Positions 22,993 to 33,548 of a DNA stretch of 64,000 nucleotides are shown here, piece by piece. How positions within the stretch are numbered: position 1 is the stretch's first letter; every line of letters begins with the position of its first letter. The position numbers were made by a program, and so were the translations under genes. The notes under the pieces are model-generated. The model was given only the letters and a program-made list of their open reading frames with translations. It had not been told where the DNA came from and did not search any database. Origin of the DNA: Saprolegnia diclina VS20 (Eukaryota > Oomycota > Saprolegniomycetes > Saprolegniales > Saprolegniaceae); NCBI RefSeq assembly GCF_000281045.1, contig NW_008246096.1, positions 101,727-165,726 of the forward strand, given 5' to 3'.

Positions 22993-24428
22993 ATGGACAC
23001 GCAGACGACGCAGACGCCCGGCGGGATCCCGGACCTCGTCCTCGACAGCGACGTCTTCACGCTCGACTTCCACCCGCAGCGCAACATTGTCGCCACGGGT
23101 CTCATCAACGGCAGCGTCCAAGCGTACGGCGCCTGCCCAATTCACTGCAAGGCTCATCCGACTCGCGTAGCTTTGCCTATGCGCCCGAAGGCCACGCGAG
23201 CGTGCTCAGCTTGAGCCACCACCAGGATGCGTGCCGCAAGGTCATGTTCTCGGAAGATGGCAACAGTACGTCCTGATATGCGGTCGGATAGCATCTCATG
23301 CCAGGGACGTAGCGCTCTACACGGCGTCGACGGACAAGTCGATCCGCGCATACGACACGACGGGCGGCGTCATGTGGGCCGAGCTCAACGCCCACGCGTA
23401 CGGTCTTGCGTCTCCTCTTCATTCGCTCATTGCGCATGGGCGGTAGTCACCCGGTCAACACGATGCATCAAATCTCCAACAACATTTTCACGTCGGGCGA
23501 CGACCAAGGCTGCATCAAGATGTGGGACGTGCGCCAGCACCGCTGCGTCGTCGAGTGGAATGAACACACGGTGCCACGATGATCGTACACAATGTGTATG
23601 CTGAGACGAGTGTCTAGGACTACATTTCGGACATGACGACCAATGACGCCAAGGACACGCTGCTGGCGACCGGGTGCAAATGACCTGACCGTGACGTTCT
23701 TCGTGCTGACACAGTGTGTAGTGGTGACGGTCGCTTGTCGGTCTACGATCTCAAGAAAAATGCGTTCGTGCGCAAGAGCGATGAGCTCGACGACGAACTG
23801 TTGTCGGTTCGCATTGTCAAGGTCCGTCGTCGTCTTTTGGGGTCATGACGTCATATGAATGTGGTGCGAGTAGGGCGGGAAGAAGGTGGTTTGCGGCTCG
23901 CAAGATGGCGTCCTCGTCATCTTTAGCTGGGGCACGTGGGGCGACATGTCGGACCGGTTCCCCGGGCACCCGGACTCGGTCGAGACGATCCTCAAGGTCG
24001 ACGAAGACACGATTTTGACGGGCTCGAGCGACGGTATCATTCGGTATGTTGCACTATAGCGTTGGCTGCAGAATAGTCACCAGTCGAGTAGCGTGGTGCA
24101 GGTCCACCCGAACAAGCTCCTCGGTCTCATCGGCGACCACGAAGACTTTCCCGTCGAAGTGCTCGAGTTCTCGCACGACCGTCGCATTGTCGGCAGTGTC
24201 TCGCACTCGGACAAGGTCCAGTTCTGGGACGTGGGCTACCTCTTTGACGAAGACGACGACGACGACGACGAAGACGATGGTCAGGAAGCTGCGGGCCTCG
24301 CGTTTGAGCCCAAGGACGACGAGTCCATGGACGACAGCGACGACGACAGCGACGACGGCGACAACGGCCAAGCGTTCGGCCGCCAGGCGGCACCGACGCA
24401 GCGGGAAGCCTTCTTCTCGGACCTCTAA
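22993..24428 (+). CDS. WDR55: WD40-repeat protein, WDR55/Jip5-like
   Basis: Starts MDTQTTQTPGGIPDLVLDSD and is split by about seven short introns (the first from about 23069 to 23175 region, GTACGG..TAG). WD-type blades are visible: VFTLDFHPQRNIVATGLING, ALYTASTDKSIRAYD, NIFTSGDDQGCIKMWDVRQH, LLATGCSGDGRLSVYDLKK, VVCGSQDGVLVIFSWGTWG, TILTGSSDGIIR and RRIVGSVSHSDKVQFWDV. The end is a long Asp/Glu-rich tail (about 24240-24370). The blade order, DMSDRFPGHPDSVE and the acidic C-terminus match WDR55/Jip5, a nucleolar factor needed for large-subunit rRNA maturation. It converges with the WDR3 gene, another ribosome-biogenesis WD40 protein. Confidence 0.85.
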
Positions 24429-24960
24429 TAAATTACAACCAACACGACCGCCGACCTCGTCCGTTGCCCCGAAGACGCGGTGTCGCAGACCTTTCTCTAC
24501 CTACTGCAGCAGGTCAGTCGCGTCGTCGACGCCAGTATGTAGACTTGCAGCAAGTCGCATCCGTACAGGTGCCCATCGTGGGTGAACATGGGTCGTCTGA
24601 AGTCCTTCGCCTGCTAAGTGCGAAGCCTTTCTCCTGGCGAGCACCTTGGCTACCTGGTGTGGACGACCAAGCCAAACCCCGCGTATCATACCTATGCAGG
24701 AGCCAGCGACACCTAAAGCTCCGTCCATGGCAGGGTAATCCTCTCGTGCATGCTTTGAGTCGGATACTGCGCCGAGACCACTGGCTTACGAGGTGAAAAG
24801 AGACGCTAAGATTTGCTGGATAATGACCTTGGCGTCGGCTCGACTCCAGTCAGCTTCAACGTGAGAAAGTGATACGTCCAACTCTACCCGCCTTGCGTAC
24901 ATCGTCGAGAGAAGACAAAGGTTGGCGTGTACGTATAAGTATATTGGATGATATGAGCTA
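24429..24960. other. convergent intergenic region
   Basis: Space of 532 bp between the stops of WDR55 (plus) and WDR3 (minus). A 35-codon open stretch directly after the WDR55 stop (about 24432-24540) looks somewhat protein-like (DLVRCPEDAVSQTFLYLLQQ) but has no start or continuation. It may be a relic. No supportable gene. Confidence 0.4.
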
Positions 24961-27684
24961 TTACTTGGTCACCTTCTTGGTCTTCTTGGCCGGCGGCTCT
25001 TCAAAGTAGCCCGTCTTGTTGGCCTCGACTTGGCGCTTGATGAACTTCATGCCCGCGAGGTTGAAGCCGATCTGGTTCTTGGCCGAGACGAGGTTCGTTC
25101 GCAGCGAGTGCCACAGCGTGTCGAGCTCGCCGAGGAGCGATGCGTTGGCCACAATCTGGTTGTGGTGGACTTTGACGAGGAAGAGGATGCTGTTGCAACA
25201 CAGCTCGACCTCGAGCTCGGCCGCAATAAGCTGGAGGAGGTACTTGATGAGCTTCTGGACATAGTCGAACGGCAGCACAAGGAGCGCCTCTTCGAGGTCC
25301 TGCGCGCGGATCTCACGGAGACTCCGGAGCACATACTTGAGCGGCGAAAAGCCGAGGAGGAGGATATTGCCGCCGGGCGTCGCGGCCTTGGCTTCGTGCT
25401 CGGCCAAGTCGATGGCCTCGATGAGCCGCTCGCCGCTCTTGACCGTCTGGATCGTCTTCTTGGTCGCGGTCGCCGACTCGGCCTCAAGGACCGTGTTGGC
25501 GCCGTTGAGCGTCGGCGCGCTCGTGTTACTCGGGTTCAAGTCGGCTTCAAACATGGCTTCGAGCTCCTTCTCCTTTTCTTCTTCAATAAACACTTGGTCG
25601 TCCGAGCGCGCGTACTTGACGAGCGACCGATCCTGCGACGCCGAGATCAAGAACGACCCGTCGCGCGCGACCGCGATCGCCCACACTTCGCCGAAATGGT
25701 TGTTTTCGAGCTTGAGGATGCGCTCAAAGTGGTCGCCGTCCCAGTACGAGACGCACTTGTCCTTGGCGCACGTGAAGAAGAAGTGCGTGCGCGGTACAAA
25801 GCAAATGCCCATGATCGCCTCGTCATGCGCAAAGAGCGACTTGTGGCAGTCACCAAAGTCGAGGCCCCAGAGCTTGACGTTCTTGTCGGCCGACGCGGTC
25901 ACGAGCAGCGTGTCGTCGGACGAGATATCCATGGCCATCACCGGCAGCTTGTGACCATACAGCGAGAGGAAAAACTTGAGCGAGTCGTCGAAGAACACCT
26001 TGACCGTGCAGTCGAGGAGCGCGACGGCCACGAGCAGCTTGCGCGGGTCGCTCGAGTGGCTAAACTTGACGCAGAGCACGTCGTCCGACATTTTGAGCAT
26101 ACGGACGTGCGCCAACCCGAGCTTGAGGCTCCCGCCAGCCGCTTGCGCCGCCATTTCAAACTCCCAAAAGTTGACCATGTGGTCGGCGCCGCCGGTCGCG
26201 AGGCCCTTCCCGTCCGGACGCACGTCGATCGACCAGATGGCGCCGGCATGCGCATCTGCCTTTTTCCAAATGCACTCGCCAGACGCGAGCTCAAAGAGGA
26301 GGAGCTCGCCGGCCTTGGTGCCGACGACGACGTGGAGGTTGCCGGGCGCAAAGACGGCCGAGAGTGCGAGCGAGAAGTCCGTGAGCGTTCGGACGCACTG
26401 CATCGAGCGGGCGTTCCAGACCTTGACGGACGCGGACGAGACACTGAGCACGAGCTGGTCGTCGGACGAGATGCACACTTGACGGACGTCGGACCGGTGG
26501 CCGGGCAGCGTCACGGCGTGCACCTTGGCGAAGCGCGCGTCCATCGACTCGGCGGACGGCGTCAGTGCATACGTCTCGATCGCGTTGTTGTGGAGCGAGA
26601 CGAGCACGGACGTCGTGCCGTCCTTGGCAACGTCGGGCGAGAAGGCGAACGACCGGACCTTGGCACTGCACCGGATGATGCAGAGGAGCTCGACTTCGTT
26701 CGCGATCGGGTTGGCGTCATCCTCGTCCTTGTCGTCGTCGTCCTCCGCGTCCTTGTCGGCGTCGACGGCCGGGATCGAGAGGCCCGACTTGCCGTCGACC
26801 GCTTCCTTCTTGCGGGCCTTTTCACGCGCACGCTTGAGGCGACGCTGCGCCTTCTTCTTTTGCTCGTCGGCCGACCGGAGACGGAAGATCTCGATGGTCT
26901 TGCCCGCGCCCTGGCAGCCGAGCAGCGTGCCGTGGCTGTTGTACGCAACGTGCATGGCGCGGTCATGCGTCGAACGCTGGATCGTGCCGAGCAGCGAGAG
27001 GCGGTTGTCGCCGACGTTGTCGCCTTCGTTGACGCCGTACACGCGGAGCTTGTTGTCCGACGCACCCGTGAGGATGCGACGCGTGCCCTTTTGCATGTCG
27101 AGCGACCAAACTTCGTTGCGGTGGTCGACGCATGTCTGGACGCAGTGCTGTGTATCGAGGTCCCACACCTTGAGGAGCGAGTCTTTCGAGGTCGAGAGCA
27201 GCGAGCGCTGGTTCTCGACAAAGCCCACGGATGTAACCGCGTCCTTGTGGCCGCGCAGGCGGTACAAGCCCGACTGACTCACGACGTCCCACACGATGAT
27301 GTCCGTGTCGCGCGAGCCCGACGCGAGAAGCGCGCCGCCCTCGCCAAAGGCCAAGCACTCGATCGCGTTCTTGTGGCCATCGAGCGTCACCTCGACATTG
27401 CCGTTGCTGAGCTTGAAGATGCGAATGATGCCGGTCGAGTAGCCGACAGCGACAAAGGCGCCGTCGAGGCTCAGGCGCAGCGCGGTCACTTGGCCGGCCG
27501 TGTCGTTCTCCGTGTCGGCCTTGAGCACGCGCACCTGCGTGCCCGTGCGGATGTTCCACACAATGACGTTCTTGAGCGCGCCGCAGATGGCGAGCTGGCC
27601 CGTGAGGTCGTAGACGACCGGCGCGCCCGGGCTAGCGATGACGCCAAAGGCGGCTTCCGGCGCGTACTTGAGGTAGCTCTTCAT
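24961..27684 (-). CDS. WDR3: WD40-repeat U3 snoRNP protein WDR3/Utp12
   Basis: Intronless, 907 residues from the ATG at 27684 (MKSYLKYAPEAAFGVIASP), the conserved start of WDR3/Dip2. Two seven-bladed WD40 propellers are recognisable: the first with VIVWNIRTGTQVRVLK, LLASGSRDTDIIVWDVV and SLLKVWDLDTQHCVQT; the second with VKVWNARSMQCVRTLTDFSL, GLATGGADHMVNFWEFEMA, VTASADKNVKLWGLDFGDC and KCVSYWDGDHFERI. Between them is a charged, lysine- and aspartate-rich insert. The C-terminal Utp12 domain starts near FSPLKYVLRSLREI and the end is lysine-rich (PPAKKTKKVTK). The protein acts in the small-subunit processome during 18S rRNA maturation. Full length for the family. Confidence 0.95.
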   Translation of the reverse strand: MKSYLKYAPEAAFGVIASPGAPVVYDLTGQLAICGALKNVIVWNIRTGTQVRVLKADTENDTAGQVTALRLSLDGAFVAVGYSTGIIRIFKLSNGNVEVTLDGHKNAIECLAFGEGGALLASGSRDTDIIVWDVVSQSGLYRLRGHKDAVTSVGFVENQRSLLSTSKDSLLKVWDLDTQHCVQTCVDHRNEVWSLDMQKGTRRILTGASDNKLRVYGVNEGDNVGDNRLSLLGTIQRSTHDRAMHVAYNSHGTLLGCQGAGKTIEIFRLRSADEQKKKAQRRLKRAREKARKKEAVDGKSGLSIPAVDADKDAEDDDDKDEDDANPIANEVELLCIIRCSAKVRSFAFSPDVAKDGTTSVLVSLHNNAIETYALTPSAESMDARFAKVHAVTLPGHRSDVRQVCISSDDQLVLSVSSASVKVWNARSMQCVRTLTDFSLALSAVFAPGNLHVVVGTKAGELLLFELASGECIWKKADAHAGAIWSIDVRPDGKGLATGGADHMVNFWEFEMAAQAAGGSLKLGLAHVRMLKMSDDVLCVKFSHSSDPRKLLVAVALLDCTVKVFFDDSLKFFLSLYGHKLPVMAMDISSDDTLLVTASADKNVKLWGLDFGDCHKSLFAHDEAIMGICFVPRTHFFFTCAKDKCVSYWDGDHFERILKLENNHFGEVWAIAVARDGSFLISASQDRSLVKYARSDDQVFIEEEKEKELEAMFEADLNPSNTSAPTLNGANTVLEAESATATKKTIQTVKSGERLIEAIDLAEHEAKAATPGGNILLLGFSPLKYVLRSLREIRAQDLEEALLVLPFDYVQKLIKYLLQLIAAELEVELCCNSILFLVKVHHNQIVANASLLGELDTLWHSLRTNLVSAKNQIGFNLAGMKFIKRQVEANKTGYFEEPPAKKTKKVTK

Positions 27685-28275
27685 ATCGCGTCGCTTCGCA
27701 AGTTCACACTGCAAGCACTGGCGAGGCCATTGGATGGAAATGATTGGTCCGTACAGAGATCCTGTGGAAATGCATACGCCGTATTGCTACGGTTTTATCC
27801 GGAAGTGAGCCGCACAAGAAGCTGCTGCTGATGGGTCCAGCAGGTTGGCGTCGGCCTGCGTCCCTGCGACGTGTTGCCGGCGATTGAAGGCAGCCATGCA
27901 GCCAGGCGAATGACCCTGTCGTCACCGTATCGCCAGGCGCAAGCTGGCGATCGGTGCTTGTTTTTACTAGTCCGCCATGGCGCGTCATGGGTCATCGAAG
28001 CGCTAGGAAAACATTGCGTCGTTCGATGCATGTCTAGGCACCGGCTCCACGCAGTATCATGTAGGTGCATGCGCATGATGTGGCCGCGTTCGATGCGACG
28101 ATGCCCTCCCGCGTGGGAGCGGGCGCGGCCGTAGCACCGGTCGCGTCCACGGCGTCTTTGCTCCTCGAGTCCGGCGCGCCTCCCGCGCCAAAGATGCGGC
28201 AACCGCAGAGAAGAGCAAGTACTAATACAACGATGTGAATAAATAAGCTTCAACCTACGCTATAAAGGACCGACA
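27685..28275. other. intergenic region with TATCCGGAA element
   Basis: Region of 591 bp upstream of WDR3 and downstream of the next minus-strand gene. TATCCGGAA lies at 27796-27804, about 110 bp before the WDR3 start. No coding sequence seen. Confidence 0.45.
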
Positions 28276-28875
28276 CTAGTTGAGCATGGCCTCCACCGAG
28301 AGACGCCGGCGCTTGTTGTCGATGACATGGATATCGCGGCGCGACGCCACCTTGGGCTCGACAATGTCCCGCGAAGACGACGACGATGACGACGACGCGC
28401 GGGGACGCATGGGCAGCTGGCTCTGGTACTGGAGCTGGTAATGCATCTGGAGGTACAATTGACGCTGGCGCTGCACCTCGAGCTGCATCATGTGCTGGCG
28501 CATCAACTGAGCTTCGTACTGCTGCTGACGCATCTGCTGAATGTACTCTTGCTCGCTCTCGTGGCGCTCGGTGCGCGCTTGGTTGGTCTCGATGCAGAAG
28601 ACGGCAATCTCGTCAATCGAGAAGCCAAGGTCGCGCAGGCGCTCAATGCGCTTCATGGGCGCCAGGTACAGCTCTTCGTGCGAGCGAGGCGACCCTAGGC
28701 GGTCGGCGACAGACGTCGTGTGCGTCGAAATGGGCTTGCCCATGAGGCCAAGGCCGGGCCCACCCGTGCTCGGGACGCTGCACGGGTTGTGGCCGAGCTC
28801 AAACTCATGCACCGTTGTCGTCGCCCACGTGACCGTCTTCTTTGTGGTCGTCGTCGGAACCATCGTCGTGCTCAT
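28276..28875 (-). CDS. stramenopile conserved protein with HEFELGHNP motif and Gln-rich coiled coil
   Basis: Intronless, 199 residues. Near the N-terminus is the block VTWATTTVHEFELGHNP followed by CSVPSTGGPGLGL. This resembles a short motif (V-x-V-x-x-F-x-x-LGDNP-x-x-SxGxPL-like) that I recall from many diatom and oomycete proteins. The middle is a charged helix (EELYLAPMKRIERLRDLGFS), then a Gln/Met-rich coiled-coil segment of about 70 residues, and a basic C-terminus with a possible nuclear signal (DNKRRRLSVEAMLN). Function unknown; a regulatory or scaffolding role is only inference. Confidence 0.65.
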   Translation of the reverse strand: MSTTMVPTTTTKKTVTWATTTVHEFELGHNPCSVPSTGGPGLGLMGKPISTHTTSVADRLGSPRSHEELYLAPMKRIERLRDLGFSIDEIAVFCIETNQARTERHESEQEYIQQMRQQQYEAQLMRQHMMQLEVQRQRQLYLQMHYQLQYQSQLPMRPRASSSSSSSSRDIVEPKVASRRDIHVIDNKRRRLSVEAMLN

Positions 28876-29774
28876 GGTCGCTACTGTCGTCGGTTGGGAG
28901 GAAGCTCAAATGCGAGGCTGGACGGACCACGCAAAGCATCCAGACAACCAAGATCTGGTTGCATTACGCACGCCAATTACCCCGCGCGTTCCGCTCGTGT
29001 TGATGGCAATTCGGAAAGCGTTACGTCGGCTGTGACATACGTCGTTTTATACCAACGTTTTATCTTGTCTTGGGCTTTGTATCCAAATGCTATCAAAACA
29101 ATAGTATATCCTGTGGCAGTCTATACCCTGTCACAATGCATATTCAAATATTTAGCATACATTTCTTTACCTACATACAAATACAACCAAGGCGTGAATG
29201 CAACCTCTTGAAAATGCATAACACGGCCCGCGTGCGTTTGGGTACCAAGGCCAGTGGCCGTCGTGACGAGCGTGGCGCCGCATGCAATGGTTGTGACTTG
29301 CGTGTTCGACGCAGCAAATCCTTTGCGGTGGCAGCTGCGTTATCGACCGAGTAACTCGTGAGTAGCGAGCGTCGGCAGCCGCCGACAGTCCGATCGCATC
29401 GATGACACGGCGCTGGTCCCTTTTCACAAGCCGTTCTTGAAGCTGCCGCAGCTGCGAGCGGAAGCGACAGGCGATCTTCCTCCTCCTCCTCGGTGGATTG
29501 AACTTTGCATTTCGGTGAGTCGAAAAGTGACACATCTGATATCCACATGTGTAGCTCGCTTACGTACGAGCTCGGAGACGCCGTTCACTTGTCAACGCCA
29601 GCGCGATGAGCAGGCGGCTACTTGCAGCTTGTCGCCAGCACCACGCAGCCATCCGCGGCGTGTTGTCAGCGGCGCGCAGCCGCCGAACTGCGTTCAGGTT
29701 CGAAGCACTGGCTCGGCGTCCGGATAATCGGCGTCCGGATACCGCATCCTTGAGCCAAACAGCAAAGTGGCAGG
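28876..29774. other. divergent intergenic region
   Basis: About 900 bp, partly AT-rich (29040-29220), between a minus-strand gene and the PTPMT1-like gene. TCCGGATA occurs at 29719-29726 and 29734-29741 (TATCCGGA on the other strand), 33-56 bp before the ATG at 29775. An ORF starting at 29606 reads like a basic presequence but is out of frame with the downstream gene; I do not call it. Confidence 0.45.
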
Positions 29775-30505
29775 ATGGCGACTTTGACGAGGTGGGCCGA
29801 CGCGCCCGGGACGCTCGTCGCCGTCGGCGCCTCCGTGGCCCTCGGCCTCTTCTACGCGGCGTTCCAGCTCCACTTGCTCCCGGTGCCGCTCGCGCGCATT
29901 GCTGGACGGCTCTACTTTTACCCGACGCTGCCCTTGACGTACCTTGCGCGGCGCAAGAACTATTTCACGCTCGTCGACTCGCACGTCTTCCTGGGCGCTG
30001 TGCCCATTGCCGCGCTCGGCCATGTCGAGCAAATGCACGCGCGGGGCGTCCGCGCGGTCGTCAACCTCTGCGACGAGTACGCTGGGCCGGTTGTGGCGTA
30101 CCGCAAGCGGGGCATCCAGCAGCTCTGGCTCCCGACCGTCGTACGCTCTCTACATGTATTACGTTACAGCATTAGCTTCACAGGGGATGGTAGGACCACA
30201 CGGAGCCGTCGCTCGAAGACATTCGCAAGGCGATCGACTTTATCTCGTTCCACAAGGAGCGCGGGTCGCGCGTCTACATCCACTGCAAGGCGGGCGCCGG
30301 GCGCAGCGCCACCATCGCGTTCTGCTGGCTCCTCCACGCCAAAGAGACGTGGAACCTCCCCGAGACGCAGCTCTATCTGAGCGTACGGCGCAAGGTACGC
30401 AAGACGCTTGGCCAGCAGCCGAATGCCATCGCGTACTTTGCGTCCCTTCGCCCGCCGGTCACATCGCCCGTCTTTCCCGCGACGCTGTCCAAGGCTGGAC
30501 AATAA
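29775..30505 (+). CDS. PTPMT1/PLIP-type dual-specificity phosphatase
   Basis: Two exons (29775-30140, 30194-30505; 53-nt intron) encode 225 residues. An N-terminal hydrophobic stretch (TLVAVGASVALGLFYAAF) probably serves as membrane anchor or signal-anchor. The phosphatase domain contains NYFTLVDSHVFLGAVP, VRAVVNLCDEYAGP and the P-loop VYIHCKAGAGRSATI, which fits CX5R. PTPMT1 orthologues dephosphorylate phosphatidylglycerol phosphate in mitochondrial cardiolipin synthesis. The usual sequence is HCKAGRxRS; here the first Arg is Ala. Length and the early general motif order match the family. Mitochondrial location is not clear from the N-terminus. The gene is convergent with the TPR-J gene, 79 bp away. 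Confidence 0.85.
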
Positions 30506-30584
30506 AGCGGTGGCAACCTACATAGTGCCTTGCACCCTCTTCTAAGGAGATGGAGGGTTGTGGTTCTAACGTTATAAAACAGAG

Positions 30585-33548
30585 CTAGGACTCGTAGTAG
30601 ACACCGTAGCCGCCGAAGCGCAGTTCGCGGTCGTACTTGGCCTTCTCGTGCGGGTCGGAGAGAATGGCATATGCGGCCGTCATGTCCTTGAACAGCACCG
30701 CGTCAGCCTCCGACTTGGCCTTATCTAGAAGACCACCCACATAGTCCGACGTCCACTGTCTGCCACCGACGCAGTACCTGGGTGATGTTTCAGTGCGAGC
30801 TTTCGGTACGAGATCTTGATCTCGGACGCTGTCGCAGTGATAGGCACGTGCAGCACCTCGTAGTGGGACTTGACGCGCACGGGAGCTTGTGGCTTGTGCG
30901 TCTGGTGCCGGTTCCCGCCATTTTGCGACGCCCGACCACCCTTGTTGGACGATGATTTGCTGCCGTAAAAGTAGTCGTTGTACGGGTCGTAGCCGCCACG
31001 ACGCTCCTGCTGCTTCTGGCGCTCCTTGCGCTGCTTGGCCCGCGCTCGCTCCTGCTGCTCGTACTCGTGCGCGGCGGCCTTGGCTTGCGCAGCGCGCAAT
31101 TCCGCTGCGAGGGCATCGTGCTCGTCCTGCGTCGCGCTTGCCTCGGTCGCGTCCATGTAGGCGCGGAGGTCGGCGATGCCGTCCTTGAACTTGAGCAAAT
31201 TTAGCAAACAGCGCGCTTTTCGCAGCAGCGCACGGTAGTAATTTGGCTTGCGCGAGAGCGCATCTTTGCAGTCGGCAATCGCCGGCGTCCACTTGGCCAG
31301 CCCCATGAGCGCCGCCGCGCGGTTGCAGAAAAGGACCGCGTTGTACATGTCGTGGTCGGCGTCGAGCCCGAGCCCGGCCGAGTAAAAGTTGATGGCGCGC
31401 ACGAAGTTGCCGCAGCTGAACGCATCGTTGCCCAGGGCCTAGTCCGCCATCTTGTTGCATGCAACGTTCACTCGGCGTACCTTGGCCTGCTTCATGTCGA
31501 GCCAGAGCTGCTTGAGCTTGAGCACATACTTGCTCGTGGGCGCCGCCTCTTCCAGCTCATGGAGCACCGTCTCGGCGTTCTCGACCTAGTTGGCCATTTT
31601 ACTAGCAGCAAATGTGGACGTCGACTACCTCGTCCAGGTAGTGCAAACTACGTGCGTACTGAAGCCCAAAGTCGATGCCGAGGGCCACGATCGCAGTGTG
31701 CAACTGCAGCTGCTGCATGGCATACGCCTTTGCATCCGAAAAGCGCCTAGTACCGTCCCCCGTAGAACACGATATCACGGCAGAGGAGAACGGTGCGACG
31801 TACTTGAGGGCCACGAGCGCATTCATCTTCTGGAGCACGAGGTCGCGGCTGTACGGGGCGTACGTAAGGGCGCTTGTCGTTTGCTGCAGCGCTTTCGCCG
31901 TCTCGAGCACATCAAAGCACCACTTGGCTTCGTGCAGCGCCGAGACGAACGCCTCGACGTCGCGAATCGCATGGTCGACCTGCGGCTTGTACACGGTCTG
32001 CTCTTCGGGACTGGCGTGCGCTAGCAGCTTGTAGACGCCGAGAAAGGTGTTGCGCGCCCGGTCGTGGTCGCCGAGGAGCAAGTGGCACCGCCCGTAGCGC
32101 AGATGCGCCTACAAGCATGTGCCAAATCGTACAAGCGCCTTGATAGTCGATGTACCCGAAGGTACGTGGGGTTGAGCGCCATCGCAGCCTCGGCGTCTTG
32201 AAGCGCCTCGCGGATCTTGTGCAGCATCATGAAGGCGGCGGCGCGGTTGGCGAGCATCTTGGCGTGTTCTGCCATGACGCGATCGAACGCTGGCTCATCC
32301 GCGAGGCTCTCCACGCCGCGGGTGTAGAACTGGGCGGCCGCCAGGTAGTCCTTGCGTTGGTACGCGGCGCTGCCGTCGCGCTTGCACTGAATCCATGCCG
32401 GCTCGACCGGCGGCGGCGTCGGTGGAGGCTTTGGAACCGGGGCTGGAGACGGCATCGGGGCTCGTTTTGGACGGGGCACGCGGCGCTTGGCGCCTTTTGT
32501 CGATGGTTTGGGCGTAGTACCAAAGGCAAAACCAGGGGCGGGCGGCGGTGTCTCCCACGGCGACTCGAAGAGCTCGCGGTTGCAGTTTCGGAGAGGGCAA
32601 ATGTTGCCCACTTCAGCGCACGGGGCGCAGAGATGCAAGTCCACAAACACCGTTCGAAGCGCCTGCTGGCAGCACGAGCAATGCACTAGGAATGGTGCGT
32701 GCGGCTGCGTGCGCGCGTCGAGTCGGTGGACCTCGCACAGTCGAATGTACTCGCAGTCGGCGCCGTTCGGTGGCGGCTCGTGGACGTTGAACGCCTGGAA
32801 TTGATGCATGAATGCATCGTCGATCGGTCTACGCAGGTAAGTTTGCGAGGAGCTCCGCAGTAGAAGAATGGGCGTACGCCGAAGTGGTTGGAGGTGTGGT
32901 CGCGGGTTGCGGTGGCGCGGAATCAAAGCCATGTCGGCCCGGTCCAGGCGACTGGATCGGACTCGGGGCCGGTTGCGACGCTGGAGGTACCGCAAAGGTG
33001 TCTGCCTGAGGCATCGCGAAAGGATCGATCGTGGGACTCGGGGACGATGCAGATCGGACAAACTTTGTCCGGAAGGCAGCATTCAATGCCGCCTGCTTCG
33101 TCTTCTTCTTCGAGCTGCCCTTTTCCGGCTTGTTGTCGGGCACGAAGGGATTGGCCGCAGCGACAAAGACGGGCTCGGCCGTGTCCATGGGAATGTCCTC
33201 GTCGGGCGCCGCATGGTTGTTACTTGGGAACGCAAAGCCGGTCGGAGGCGGCTGCACGGGCGAGTACGCGGGAGCCGTCGGAAAGGAGGCTGCCGGTGTG
33301 CTGAACGCAAACGGTGGCGGTGTCGAGGCCGCAGCCGGCTTTGGTCGCGCGCGCCGTGCACTCGCCTTCTTTGGCTTCGTATCGGTGGTGCCAAAGGAGA
33401 AGAGCGGCGGATCGCTCAATGGCGCAAAGGTCGTCGTCGCTGGCATGGCCATCGGGGTGTCGGGGCACTCGTTCTCTGGTGGGTCCGAGTCGTCGCTGGA
33501 GCTGTCGCTGTAGTCTACCAAGGTCGGCTCGTCTGCATGAAGCGCCAT
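30585..33548 (-). CDS. TPR and J-domain co-chaperone with FG-motif N-terminus and Cys-rich segment
   Basis: Multi-exon gene from ATG 33548. The first exon (to about 32880) is disordered and rich in Pro/Ala with nucleoporin-like motifs (FSFG, FAF, GFAFP, later GFAFG). The next exon, joined by a 49-nt GTACGC..TAG intron, contains a cysteine-rich block (HCSCCQQA ... LCAPCAE ... CPLRNCNRE) that could bind zinc. TPR motifs follow: QCKRDGSAAYQRKDYLAAAQ, AKMLANRAAAFMMLHKIREA, and later ALGNDAFSCGNFVRAINFYS and VLFCNRAAALMGLAKW. The C-terminal J domain is VKSHYEVLHVPITATASEIK followed by YRKLALKHHP; an intron breaks the HPD loop. The domain order after the N-terminus resembles DNAJC7, which hands clients between Hsp70 and Hsp90. 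Exon borders in the middle (31450-32150) are approximate. Confidence 0.8.

Noticed and set aside
25030..27831. 933-codon plus-strand ORF opposite WDR3
   Set aside because: Exact antisense of a conserved WD40 gene; Arg/Asp/Glu/Val-rich composition typical of a GC-rich antisense frame; no domain.
29606..29773. Presequence-like ORF upstream of the PTPMT1 gene
   Set aside because: Arg/Ala-rich like a mitochondrial leader, but out of frame with the phosphatase exon, with no convincing intron, and overlapping the TCCGGATA promoter elements.
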